Part shown: piece by piece, positions 16,808 to 24,749 of the stretch
How positions within the stretch are numbered: position 1 is the stretch's first letter
Layout of the letters: the number at the start of each line of letters is the position of its first letter
Assembly (NCBI RefSeq): GCF_001598055.1
Contig: NZ_CP014844.1
Span: 4,057,642 to 4,121,641, forward strand
DNA from: Cupriavidus nantongensis
GTDB taxonomy: Bacteria; Pseudomonadota; Gammaproteobacteria; Burkholderiales; Burkholderiaceae
Direction of reading: 5' to 3'
Length of the DNA stretch: 64,000 nt
The notes under the pieces: model-generated
What the model was told of the DNA's origin: nothing
Seen by the model: the letters and a program-made list of their open reading frames with translations, nothing else
Databases searched by the model: none
Program-made: the position numbers and the translations under genes

Positions 16808-17308
16808 ATGAGCAACAAGACTCGCCGCACCATCCATGCCGTCCGTGACACCGCCGAGCAAGGCGCGCTGGAAGGCGCCACTCAAGAGCGCACCGACCAC
16901 CAAACCGGAGCCAATACCGGCCCGGTCGAGGGCAAGCAGCGCGCCGCGAAAGCCCTGCCCAGTGCTGACGTTGTCAATGGCCTCGCTGCTGAGGTGCGAG
17001 CCGTCACGGAGCGCATTGCAAAGCTCACTGAGCAGCGCCGCGCGGCAAAGGTCGCAGACAAGGTCACTGGCATCCAACCCATCAAACCCAGCGTGAAGCC
17101 CTCCACCACGCCGCAACCCAGCGAGTCGAGCGCGGCCATGGAGGAGTACCTGAGCACCGATGATGAAGCCAAGCAGCGCGCTGCGGCGGATGCGGCAATT
17201 CATCGCCAGAACGTTCAGCGCCTCAAGGACATCGAGTTTGCGCGTTACCAGATGAACGCAGGCCGCGCGCTGGACAGCACCGATCTGTCCGCGCTGATCG
17301 AGGGCTGA
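16808..17308 (+). CDS. hypothetical island protein, ribosome site displaced by IS3 insertion
   Basis: A 166-residue hydrophilic protein starting MSNKTRRTIHAVRDTAEQG, predicted mostly helical (LAAEVRAVTERIAKLTEQR around residue 60-80). The IS3 element ends 8 bp before its ATG. Rejoining the pre-insertion sequence puts GGAG (now 15468-15471) exactly 8 nt before this ATG, so the insertion removed its Shine-Dalgarno. The present upstream sequence has none. Coding is intact, but expression is probably reduced. It belonged to the operon started at 14868. No family was recognised. Confidence 0.6.
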   Translation: MSNKTRRTIHAVRDTAEQGALEGATQERTDHQTGANTGPVEGKQRAAKALPSADVVNGLAAEVRAVTERIAKLTEQRRAAKVADKVTGIQPIKPSVKPSTTPQPSESSAAMEEYLSTDDEAKQRAAADAAIHRQNVQRLKDIEFARYQMNAGRALDSTDLSALIEG

Positions 17309-17335
17309 GTGCCATACGAGCAAGGAGGGCTGACT

Positions 17336-17548
17336 ATGAGTGTCATCGAAATTGCCAGTGTCAGACTTGAAGTGTGCCTTGCGGCTCAAAACGCTGCAAG
17401 GAAGTTTGGCACGAATGCCCTTGCAAGGCTTTCGGGAGTGAGCCGGCGAAAGATAGCGTACTTAAAGGCTGGCCGCTTTCAAAAGCTATCGAACAGCGCA
17501 TGTGCGCTTGTACTGGTGGCCTGTCGCAACTTGGAGGCCAAACAATGA
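17336..17548 (+). CDS. small helix-turn-helix protein
   Basis: A 70-residue protein; AAGGAGGG sets the start at 17336 (an upstream in-frame ATG at 17309 lacks a ribosome site). NALARLSGVSRRKIAYLKAGRFQKL is a convincing helix-turn-helix core, as in small phage regulators. Its stop overlaps the start of a 27-codon frame (ATGA at 17545-17548). It is probably a regulator of the island or an excision/accessory factor; the target is unknown. Confidence 0.62.
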   Translation: MSVIEIASVRLEVCLAAQNAARKFGTNALARLSGVSRRKIAYLKAGRFQKLSNSACALVLVACRNLEAKQ

Positions 17549-17628
17549 CTACTGCTGACCTCATCCAGTGCGCGACAGCGATTGCGTGGTTGATCCTCCT
17601 TTGGACACCACTGCCGCCGCACCGCTGA
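17545..17628 (+). CDS. 27-residue putative membrane peptide, coupled to the HTH gene
   Basis: ATG overlaps the previous stop (ATGA). The peptide MTTADLIQCATAIAWLILLW... has a single hydrophobic segment (about residues 5-20) and a short basic end. Size and hydrophobicity fit a small membrane peptide such as a toxin, holin-like or modulator peptide. Coding is supported only by the overlap and the hydrophobic composition. Confidence 0.35.
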   Translation: MTTADLIQCATAIAWLILLWTPLPPHR

Positions 17629-17674
17629 CTCAAATAACAAGAACAGACGCCCAGGCAACGAAAGGACATCCATC

Positions 17675-18097
17675 ATGATGATCGACAAGCAAGCACCCAG
17701 CCTTAACCTTGACGTTACGCATATCGAATCTCCCAACTTTAGGCAGACCTACAAGGCATTGTTTGACGAGTACGTCCGCCTGCGCTCCAGCGGCCATCGT
17801 GCGGAATCTGCATTTCGCGGGACATTTGGAGCGCGTTTCGCTATCAACAGCATTGCCGACCTCACCTATGCACAGTGGGCCGTGGACCGCATCGCATTCT
17901 TCCGTATCGAGGAAGCGAGGCGGAAGGAGATTGAGGGCAAGTCTCTGGAGGAACTGTTGAGCATCGACAATATGTCGAAAATCCTGAACAGCATCGCGGA
18001 GTCGCCCTCCGCCACCGCTCGGACGAAAGTTGATGCAGTGCGCCTGCTCAACGGCATGCGCCGCGACCTCAACAAGATCAAGGGGTGCCACGTATAG
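17675..18097 (+). CDS. small-terminase-like protein, paralog 3 of 3
   Basis: A 140-residue protein (141 codons including stop; ATG at 17678 is an alternative start). GAAAGGAC lies upstream. Residues about 29-52 (DEYVRLRSSGHRAESAFRGTFG) carry the shared Y-x-x-LR-x-x-G...AFR-x-x-FG motif. The C-terminal SIAESPSATARTKVDAVRLLNGM resembles the alanine/leucine helices of terminase small subunits. It is the closest of the three to the protein at 11748. Assignment is tentative. Confidence 0.63.
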   Translation: MMIDKQAPSLNLDVTHIESPNFRQTYKALFDEYVRLRSSGHRAESAFRGTFGARFAINSIADLTYAQWAVDRIAFFRIEEARRKEIEGKSLEELLSIDNMSKILNSIAESPSATARTKVDAVRLLNGMRRDLNKIKGCHV

Positions 18098-18307
18098 CCG
18101 CGCGGCGCACCAGACCTCTGGATTGGACTAGATGGAGGCCGCGAGCCTCCTTCTTTTCGCCTCCGAACGGACACTGGCTGCGGCCATTAGCGCGATGAGT
18201 AGTGGCTGTGATTTTACTCAGAACGCCCCTCCATCTCGGGGGCGTCCGTGAACCCGCACGTCAAGCTACAATTGGCGTACAAACTATTGAATCTTTAGGA
18301 AAAGAGG

Positions 18308-18970
18308 ATGCACAATTTTCGAAATTTGTCACGGGTGGTCTATAGCATTGGGCGGGTGGGCCCCGGTGGAGTTCAGCTGCTCGGCACCGCATTCAACCTG
18401 AACAAAGAGGGACATTTCGCTACTGCATCCCATGTCGTATCAGGTAGTGACACAGGTTTGGTGCTGGTGTTGCGGACGTTCGATTTCCCCGATGTAAATG
18501 TATATCAAGATGCATCGGATACCTCCGTCAGAATGGTACCTCTTCGCATTTTGGCTTCAGATCCATTTCGCGATTTGGCCATTCTAGTGGCTGACGTCAA
18601 CCTACACACCACGCACACAATCGCAGGCACAGATGCTGCTGAAGTTGGCACCCCGCTGTGCAGCTTCGGGTATCCACATGCCGACCATGGTAGGTTGATA
18701 CTGACCCGCCAAGAGTCAAGCGTCGGTGCGCGAATACTTCTTTCATCGGGGAAAATAAAGTCGAAGCACATAGTACTTAACACTCTTGCTAGACCTGGGC
18801 AATCTGGCAGCCCAGTGTTCACGCGAGACGATGGACAACTGATTGCCGTCATTGTTGGCGCTTACATTCCAGAATCGGCTGGGCAGGTCATCGTTGCCGG
18901 CATCGACCCGAATGTGCTACATCAAACCACTCACGCGGTATCAGCAGAATATCTCTTGGAGATGTACTGA
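18308..18970 (+). CDS. trypsin-like serine protease (S1 fold), island cargo
   Basis: A 220-residue protein with AGGAAAAGAGG just before the ATG. The catalytic triad is visible: His42 in ATASHVV, Asp89 in DPFRDLAIL, and Ser166 in RPGQSGSPVF (GxSGxP). There is no signal peptide and no PDZ domain, so it is a compact, probably cytoplasmic, trypsin-like peptidase. Family knowledge: such peptidases recur in bacterial conflict systems beside small effector or membrane proteins. The next gene starts 1 bp after its stop. The region is more A/T-rich than its neighbours, suggesting separate acquisition. A housekeeping HtrA role is unlikely given size and location. Confidence 0.8.
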   Translation: MHNFRNLSRVVYSIGRVGPGGVQLLGTAFNLNKEGHFATASHVVSGSDTGLVLVLRTFDFPDVNVYQDASDTSVRMVPLRILASDPFRDLAILVADVNLHTTHTIAGTDAAEVGTPLCSFGYPHADHGRLILTRQESSVGARILLSSGKIKSKHIVLNTLARPGQSGSPVFTRDDGQLIAVIVGAYIPESAGQVIVAGIDPNVLHQTTHAVSAEYLLEMY

Positions 18971-18971
18971 G

Positions 18972-19436
18972 ATGGAAATGACAGTAGATCACTTGTTTGA
19001 TGATGACCCAACCAAATGGGTTGCGAGCTTGCCCACATACCAGCAGAAAATCGTGGAGCAGCTCATGCCTGCAGATGGAAGCTATGATGACGTCGCTCGC
19101 GCATGGCTCACAGCATCTGCGGCTAATACGCATCCATTTGGAGCCGTAAACACGGCCGGAGCGAAAGACAAATTTCTCGACAATATAAAGGCAGAGGTAT
19201 ACGCCTTTCTGTGCGGGGAGAAGAAATACAAAAAGGAAAGAGAAGGCCTTTTTGCGGAAAAAGGCATCGTAAGAACGTATTTCGTTGGTGCCGTATCGGT
19301 GGCCGTGGCGCCATATCTCGGCACATCTGCCGCTGTACTGGCGCCAGTTGTAACGCTCATTTTGGCCGGACTGGGAAAGATTACCGTCAACGCTTGGTGC
19401 GCCACCCATCGGCCCAGCACTGAAGATTCGGCTTAG
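18972..19436 (+). CDS. putative membrane protein paired with the trypsin-like protease
   Basis: A 154-residue protein (ATG at 18972; 18978 possible). The first ~100 residues are soluble and charged (DDDPTKWVASLPTYQQKIVEQL ... KKYKKEREGLFAEKG). Residues about 103-138 form a hydrophobic segment, probably two short membrane helices (YFVGAVSVAVAPYLG and AAVLAPVVTLILAGLG). It follows the protease gene with 1 bp spacing, so both are co-translated. A protease-activated or protease-held membrane effector is a reasonable hypothesis; I recognise no family. Confidence 0.65.
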   Translation: MEMTVDHLFDDDPTKWVASLPTYQQKIVEQLMPADGSYDDVARAWLTASAANTHPFGAVNTAGAKDKFLDNIKAEVYAFLCGEKKYKKEREGLFAEKGIVRTYFVGAVSVAVAPYLGTSAAVLAPVVTLILAGLGKITVNAWCATHRPSTEDSA

Positions 19437-20765
19437 CCAACTGCTGAACAGACGCCTCATTACGACAGTCTTAGTCAGCCAATCTATTGGACCCGCCTCG
19501 GCCGGTCGATAGCGCCCGACCACTTACCGCCCGATACGCCGCGACCGGATGCCCTCCGCTCTGTAATCTTTCGCCTCTAAATGTGTTCGGGATTTCGTGG
19601 CCGCGGCGATTCAACACCGAATTGCGGGCGGCACTATGCCCGCCCTCCGCGACCCTGGCCCTTGCTACAGGGTCAGCTGATCAAGCCGCTGTCACCCCAG
19701 CTTCAGCGCAATATCCTCCGCACGCGGCGCGGCGTACCCTGCCCTCTTCAACGCGCTACGGGTGGCCGTAGACATCGGCACTACGCCAACCAACTCCATC
19801 ATGAATGTCGCGGCCTCGTTGGCTGCTGCGCGCATCGCTGGCAGTTCTGTCTGTATGTATCGCCGCGTGATCGCACTGCGCGTATCGACCACAGGCTGAC
19901 CGTCCAGCGCCCAGTGGTGACCGAGCAGTAATGCCACCTTGTCCAACTCTCCACCAAAGGCCAGCCGCGCCACCGATGCAAACGTGCGGCGAAGGTCGTG
20001 CGCGGTGACCCTATCCACACCGGCCCATTCACAGACAATCTTCAGCGCATCGGCAATCCGGCTCATGTGTGGCAGGCCTTTGGCTCCGTGGCGCTTCGGG
20101 AATACCCAGCCTCCATCATTCTCGCGGCGCCTCTCCATGCGACTCCGTAGCAAGGACACGGCTTGATCGCTCAACGGCATCACGCCAGCGAATCCCTTCC
20201 ACCCGTGGGAGCCGGGCGGCACGAAGCAATAACCCTCGTCCAAGTTCAGTTGATCCCACCGGAGGCCCAGCGCGCCATTTAAACGCCACCCGCTCATAAA
20301 CAGCAGGCGCACTGCATCCTTGCTATCACTTCTGGTCAACGCAGCCTCTATGGCCCCATAGAACGGCTTCAGCGCGGCGAGTGGCAGATGGTGTGAATGG
20401 CTGTCTAAAACCGGCACTAAACGGCGGCGCGGCTTAAAGATGCGGAGCAACTCCTGCATTGCAGGATTGTCTCGAGGTCTTCTGATTCGATATTGAAGGT
20501 GGCCACCGGGCGCGTCGGAGCGAGCCCGTAGGGCGAGTGCAGACGCGCCCGGTGATGGGCATTCCGCAAGGTGGTGACGTCGCAGTGGGGATGCGGTAAA
20601 AAGGTTGGCTTTACCGCCGAAAAGAAACAGGCACGACACCGGTCCAAACCGCCAAGTTCATCCCGATGTCGTGCCCCACTCGTGCCAAGGGCGCGCGTGC
20701 CGAGCCAGTATGGCACGGCTCGTCCATCCCGTCGAGGCCGTTTCGGCATGACTGGGGGATCGCCG

Positions 20766-21206
20766 ATGCCGGCCACGGGCCGCCTCTTTGTGTGCGCCCA
20801 TTGCCGGGCGCAGGTCGTTGTTTGCCGCCGCTGCGACCGCGGTCAGATCTACTGCAATGGCGGCTGCTCGCAAGCAGCGCGTCGCGCCAGCCTGCGCGAG
20901 GCCGCTCAGCGCTATCAACGCAGCCGCCGCGGCCGCTTGGCGCACGCGGAGCGGATGCGCCGCTACCGCTGTCGCCAAAAGAAAGTGACGCATCAGGGTT
21001 CCGCCGCGCAGGCCGCCGATGCTCTACTGCCGCTGACCTTGACGACGCCGGCCAGAGCACCGGCGCCCGCTGGCGCCTCAACACCGGTGCCTGAGCATTG
21101 CCACTTCTGCCGTTGCACATATTCGGGCTTTGTCCGCCTCGGACCACTGCGTCGTCGGGTCTTCCGTGATGTTCGTACGACTGACCGCACAGGACACGAC
21201 CCATGA
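20766..21206 (+). CDS. Cys-rich zinc-ribbon-like accessory protein of the IS21 element
   Basis: A 146-residue protein with CAHC...CRRCDRG...[12 protein letters not shown] near the N-terminus and CHFCRC near the C-terminus, a zinc-binding pattern. The middle is Arg-rich ([20 protein letters not shown]). Its stop overlaps the istA start (ATGA at 21203-21206), tying it to the transposase operon. Similar Cys-rich frames accompany some IS21-type elements in proteobacteria as I recall; its function in transposition is not known to me. Confidence 0.7.
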   Translation: MPATGRLFVCAHCRAQVVVCRRCDRGQIYCNGGCSQAARRASLREAAQRYQRSRRGRLAHAERMRRYRCRQKKVTHQGSAAQAADALLPLTLTTPARAPAPAGASTPVPEHCHFCRCTYSGFVRLGPLRRRVFRDVRTTDRTGHDP

Positions 21207-22705
21207 CCATTGGAGTAGAACTTGAAGCCCAGATCCTGCGTTACTACCACGTCGAGAAATGGCGCGCCGGCACCATCGCGCGCCAGTTGCATGTGCACCG
21301 CGACACCGTCCAGCGTGTGCTGGCGCAGGCCGGCCTGCCCAGGATTGGCAGCGTGCAGCGGCCGTCGCAGATCGACGCCTACCTGCCATTCATCCATGAG
21401 ACGTTGAAGAAGTTCCCGTCGCTCACGGCCAGCCGCCTGTATGCGATGGTGACCGAACGCGGCTACCGCGGGAGCCAGCACCACTTCCGGCACATGATCG
21501 CGCTGCACCGGCCGCGCCCACAGCCGGAAGCCTATCTGCGTCTGCGTACCTTGCCGGGCGAACAAGGGCAAGTCGATTGGGGTCACTTCGGCCATCTGCA
21601 GATCGGCCGCGCACGCCGGCCGCTGATGGCCTTCGTGATGGTGCTGTCATGGTCGCGGCAGATCTATCTGCGCTTCTACCTTGATGCACGCATGGACAGC
21701 TTCCTGGCCGGCCATGCCGGTGCCTTCGAAGCCTGGTCCGGCCTTCCCAGGGTCCTGCTCTACGACAACCTGAAGAGTGCCGTGCTGGAACGCCAGGGCG
21801 ATGCGATCCGTTTCCATCCGACACTGCTCGCGTTCGCGGCGCATCACCGCTACGAGCCCCGGCCGGTTGCCGTCGCCCGTGGCAACGAGAAGGGGCGCGT
21901 CGAGCGCGCCATCCGCTATGTACGCGAGAGCTTCTTCGCCGGACGCACCGTGACCGACCTCGATGAGCTCAACGCCCAAGCCGCCCATTGGTGTGCGGGA
22001 CTTGCGGCCGATCGTCCCTGCCGGGAAGAACCGACGATCAGCGTACGCGAGGCGTTCTCCCGCGAGCAGCCCAGCCTGCTCGCCTTGCCGGAGAATCCCT
22101 ATCCATGCGAACTGCAACTGGCTGTCAAGGTCGGCAAGACACCGTATGTGCGCTTCGATCTGAATGACTACACGATCCCGCATACGCATGTGCGACGCAC
22201 GCTCACGGTGCGGGCCAGTCCCCGGCAGGTACGCATCCTCGATGGCACGGAACTGCTCGCCACTCATGAGCGCAGTTACGATCGCGGCGCGCAGATAGAG
22301 ATTGCCGCGCACATCAATGCCTTGGTCGAACGCAAACGCGAAGCCCGCCACCATCGCGGACTTGACCATCTGGCTCGGGCGGCGCCGGCCAGCCAGGCGC
22401 TGCTGCAGCGCGCAGCGGAACGGGGCGGCAATCTGGGCAACATCACCACCCACCTGCTGCGGCTGCTCGACCGCTATGGCGCCGCTGAATTGCAAGCGGC
22501 GATCGAGGAAATCCTCGCCAGCGATGCGGCGCCTCACCAGAATCCGGTGCGCCTGGCGCTGGAGCGCCGGCGCGAGGCGCGCCAGGCACCGCCGCCCGTG
22601 GGTATCCATCTACCTGAACACGTCCGGCACAAGGACAAGCTGGTGATACCCCACCGCCTCGACATCTACGATCAGCTCACGGGAGATGCCAATGAACACG
22701 CCTGA
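21203..22705 (+). CDS. istA: IS21-family transposase IstA
   Basis: A 500-residue transposase with an N-terminal helix-turn-helix ([20 protein letters not shown], about residues 19-38) and an integrase core. The core shows [10 protein letters not shown] (first Asp, about residue 120), DNLKSAVL (second Asp) and the Glu in [20 protein letters not shown]. The C-terminal region is beta-rich (about residues 320-400). It overlaps istB by a few bases. Full length and intact. Confidence 0.95.
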   Translation: MTIGVELEAQILRYYHVEKWRAGTIARQLHVHRDTVQRVLAQAGLPRIGSVQRPSQIDAYLPFIHETLKKFPSLTASRLYAMVTERGYRGSQHHFRHMIALHRPRPQPEAYLRLRTLPGEQGQVDWGHFGHLQIGRARRPLMAFVMVLSWSRQIYLRFYLDARMDSFLAGHAGAFEAWSGLPRVLLYDNLKSAVLERQGDAIRFHPTLLAFAAHHRYEPRPVAVARGNEKGRVERAIRYVRESFFAGRTVTDLDELNAQAAHWCAGLAADRPCREEPTISVREAFSREQPSLLALPENPYPCELQLAVKVGKTPYVRFDLNDYTIPHTHVRRTLTVRASPRQVRILDGTELLATHERSYDRGAQIEIAAHINALVERKREARHHRGLDHLARAAPASQALLQRAAERGGNLGNITTHLLRLLDRYGAAELQAAIEEILASDAAPHQNPVRLALERRREARQAPPPVGIHLPEHVRHKDKLVIPHRLDIYDQLTGDANEHA

Positions 22706-23459
22706 GAACCTGCAAAGCCGTGCGAACGCCTTGCGCCTGCATGGGCTACTGGCACACTGGCCGGAGGTCGCCGACGCCGGCTGGGTGGCGCCGCTGCTGC
22801 AATGGGAAGAAGAGGAGCGCTCGCGCCGCTCGCTGGAGCGACGCATCCGGGATGCCCGACTGGGCAACTTCAAGCCCTTGTGCGACTTCGACTGGGCCTG
22901 GCCGACGCGCTGCGACCGGGCCGCCGTCGAAGAATTGATGTCGCTGGAGTTCGTCAAGGACTCGGCCAACGTCGTGCTGATCGGCCCGAACGGCGTCGGC
23001 AAATCGACCCTGGCGCTGAATCTGGCCTATCAGGCGCTCGTCCAAGGGCACACAGCGCTGTTCACCACCGCCGGCCAGATGCTCGGCGAGCTGGCCGCCC
23101 TCGACAGCGATTCGGCCTTGCGTCGACGCCTGCACCGCTATGCCTCGCCGGACGTTCTGGTCATCGACGAGGTCGGCTACCTGTCGTACTCGAACCGACA
23201 TGCCGATCTGCTGTTCGAGCTCATCAGTCGCCGATATGGCGCCACCAGTACGGTGGTTACAACAAACAGACCATTCGCCGAATGGTCGGAGGTGTTCCCG
23301 AACGCCGCCTGCGTCGTCTCGCTGGTTGACCGACTGGTGCATCGTGCCGAAGTCATCGCGATCGAGGGCGAGTCGTATCGCGTCAAGGAAGCGCGTGAGC
23401 GGGCCGATCAGCGAGCAAAGAAACGCAGCGTGGCCCGGGCGGAGAAAAAGCCATCATGA
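22692..23459 (+). CDS. istB: IS21-family helper ATPase IstB
   Basis: A 255-residue AAA+ ATPase with Walker [10 protein letters not shown] near residue 100 and Walker [11 protein letters not shown] near residue 155, related to DnaC. It stimulates IstA and selects targets. The start at 22692 has GGGAG six bases upstream; ATG at 22686 is also possible. It overlaps istA by 14 bp. Confidence 0.93.
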   Translation: MNTPENLQSRANALRLHGLLAHWPEVADAGWVAPLLQWEEEERSRRSLERRIRDARLGNFKPLCDFDWAWPTRCDRAAVEELMSLEFVKDSANVVLIGPNGVGKSTLALNLAYQALVQGHTALFTTAGQMLGELAALDSDSALRRRLHRYASPDVLVIDEVGYLSYSNRHADLLFELISRRYGATSTVVTTNRPFAEWSEVFPNAACVVSLVDRLVHRAEVIAIEGESYRVKEARERADQRAKKRSVARAEKKPS

Positions 23460-23662
23460 CGCATCTGCACCTGCCTTCAGGAATCACCAACGGGCTGGAC
23501 TTCCTGATCCCAGACAACTGGTCCCCAGAACAGGCCCTCGCCGTCGTCGAACTCATCGACGATCTACGCGAGCGAATCTGCGCGCACTACCAGCTCGCAC
23601 TGCATGACCTGCTGCGTGAGCAGCGCTCGCCCCCCGAGAAAAGCCTCGACGATCCGTTCTAG
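23456..23662 (+). CDS. small fourth protein of the IS21 element
   Basis: A 68-residue acidic protein ([26 protein letters not shown] ...) whose ATG overlaps the istB stop. It contains a helical VVELIDDLRERICAHYQLALHDLL segment. Similar short frames occur at the end of some IS21/IS66-like operons; function unknown. The overlap supports real translation. Confidence 0.6.
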   Translation: MTHLHLPSGITNGLDFLIPDNWSPEQALAVVELIDDLRERICAHYQLALHDLLREQRSPPEKSLDDPF

Positions 23663-23680
23663 CCTGCACCATCCAACCCA

Positions 23681-23714
23681 AACAGCAAGGGGCCGCATGC
23701 GGCCCCTTGCTGTT
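23681..23714. terminator. 34-bp perfect palindrome at the end of the IS21 operon
   Basis: AACAGCAAGGGGCC and its complement flank the centre GCATGC with no mismatch. No long U-tract follows, so it may be a bidirectional hairpin, terminator or shield against outside transcription. Confidence 0.6.
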
Positions 23715-24418
23715 GACCTTCTGACCCAACCATACGCCGCCATTTACTGTCGCTTTTACACCGCCGTCAACAGATGGGAAGACTTAGGGCGCGGCGCAAC
23801 GAACAGCCGAGACAGACGCACCTTGGTCATCGGGTTGTAGTCGAGCCGATCCAAGCCCATCAGAAAGCTGTACACGGCAGAGATGATGTTGGACATGTAG
23901 AGGGCCTTTGCCGCGCCGTGCTTGGTCTTGACCCCGTTCAGAAATTCGACCCACTGGCCCACGGACGACTCGGCAAGCACCCACTTGTGAACTGGCCGCA
24001 GCGCGATGCGATACCACTTGTCATAGTCAGCCTTGGTCGCGGCACTGAGGGGCGCTCCCCTCTTCGTCCTGCGGCTGGACAGGAAAAGCGCCCACACGTC
24101 CGCCAGGGTATCGCTCCGGGCGCCGCGCGTACACGTGCTGTTGGCCTCGTTCATCCGCTCCAAGGCCACGGCCCTGGCCTGGGCGTAATCGAGTGTTCCT
24201 GAGTCGTCCGCCTTGGTCGCGGCGCTTCCTAACGTTCGCCTGTACTCGCCGCCTATCTCGGGCTTGAACCGGACAAACCAGACGGCCTTGCCCTTGGGCG
24301 ATACCTGTAGCCCTAGGGCCGGAAATGCCGCGTCTGTGTATCGCCCTGGAAGTTTGATCAGTTTGGCCAGTACTGGGCGCTTAGACAGCGTCGCGTGGCT
24401 TGCGTTGGTGGTGCTCAT

Positions 24419-24463
24419 TTTTCCGTGACTTTTCCGTAAGATGTGACGATTAGGCACGGAAAA
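24419..24463. promoter_or_regulatory. putative integrase arm-type sites near attR, overlapping the integrase promoter region
   Basis: TTTTCCGT lies at 24419-24426 and 24430-24437 (11 bp apart), and inverted (ACGGAAAA) at 24456-24463. The near-identical TTTTCCGC pair beside attL has the same 11-bp spacing. The first copy is immediately upstream of the integrase ATG, so integrase binding could also repress its own gene. Confidence 0.45.
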
Positions 24464-24530
24464 GCCCGTTAGCTGCACCCGCGAGGTAGACAGAAATCCA
24501 ATAAAATCAATCGTTTACGCGCAGTGCTTG

Positions 24531-24598
24531 GGTAGACGCAGGGGACTCAAAATCCCCCGCCGCAAGGCGTGTCGGTTCGAGTCCGACCCCGGGCACCA
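24531..24598 (+). repeat. attR: truncated copy of the tRNA-Leu 3' region
   Basis: An exact 68-bp copy of 3128-3195. It lacks the 5' acceptor strand and D-arm, so it is not a functional tRNA. Confidence 0.96.
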
Positions 24599-24749
24599 TC
24601 ACAAGATCTTCTCAAAACAAGATCTTCCGAAAATCCAGATAGCTGGAAGATTTCGTAGCCCATGCCCCGCACCGGGGGATTTTCATCAGGTGGTGGTCGG
24701 GTACAGTTTCGGTACCGTGACGTGGCGCGAGCCTCACTCCGATGACGAC

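Larger units (their letters stand above)
20392..23772 (+). mobile_element. IS21-family element (3,381 bp) inserted in the integrase gene
   Basis: Ends are 5'-TGTGAATGGCTGTC at 20392 and, read inward from 23772, TGTTGACGGCGGTG. The 38-bp ends match at about 28 positions and share a GTAAA/CTAAA-type core and GGCGGCG. The target duplication GATGG lies at 20387-20391 and 23773-23777. Internal genes in order: Cys-rich protein, istA, istB, and a small fourth frame, all coupled by overlaps. All frames are intact. Confidence 0.93.
19692..24418 (-). pseudogene. island tyrosine integrase, split by an IS21-family insertion
   Basis: The N-terminal part (24418 down to 23773) covers the arm-binding and core-binding domains. 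The catalytic part (20391 down to 19692) carries Arg in MSGWR, HDLRR, the LLGHH histidine and the nucleophile Tyr in TRRYIQ. The IS21-type element at 20392-23772 lies between them, with GATGG duplicated. Removing the element and one GATGG copy restores a continuous frame across ...PRPKSSHL/PLAALKPF..., giving 446 residues, a normal size for a P4-type integrase. As it stands the N-terminal frame stops 13 bp inside the element (stop at 23756), so no functional enzyme is expected. Confidence 0.93.
3128..24598. mobile_element. integrated genomic island, phage-satellite-like, in tRNA-Leu(CAA)
   Basis: The island is bounded by the 68-bp att repeats. It carries a tyrosine integrase next to attR, a VapE-type replication protein, phage tail-type proteins, a serine recombinase and cargo genes. 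Gene spacing and base composition differ from the flanking backbone, and several island intergenic regions are visibly A/T-rich. No capsid, portal, large terminase or lysis cassette was recognised, which argues against a complete prophage. Two IS elements inside (15475-16799 and 20392-23772) indicate decay after entry. Boundaries are firm; the satellite classification is inference. Confidence 0.9.

Noticed and set aside
20392..20639. In-frame upstream extension of the integrase C-terminal fragment (…NPAMQELLRIFKPRRRL…)
   Set aside because: It lies inside the IS21-type element up to the inverted-repeat end at 20392 and is not integrase sequence; removing the element joins the two true halves in frame.
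24531..24598. Second tRNA-Leu gene
   Set aside because: Only the 3' 68 bases are present; the 5' acceptor strand and D-arm are missing. It is the attR repeat.
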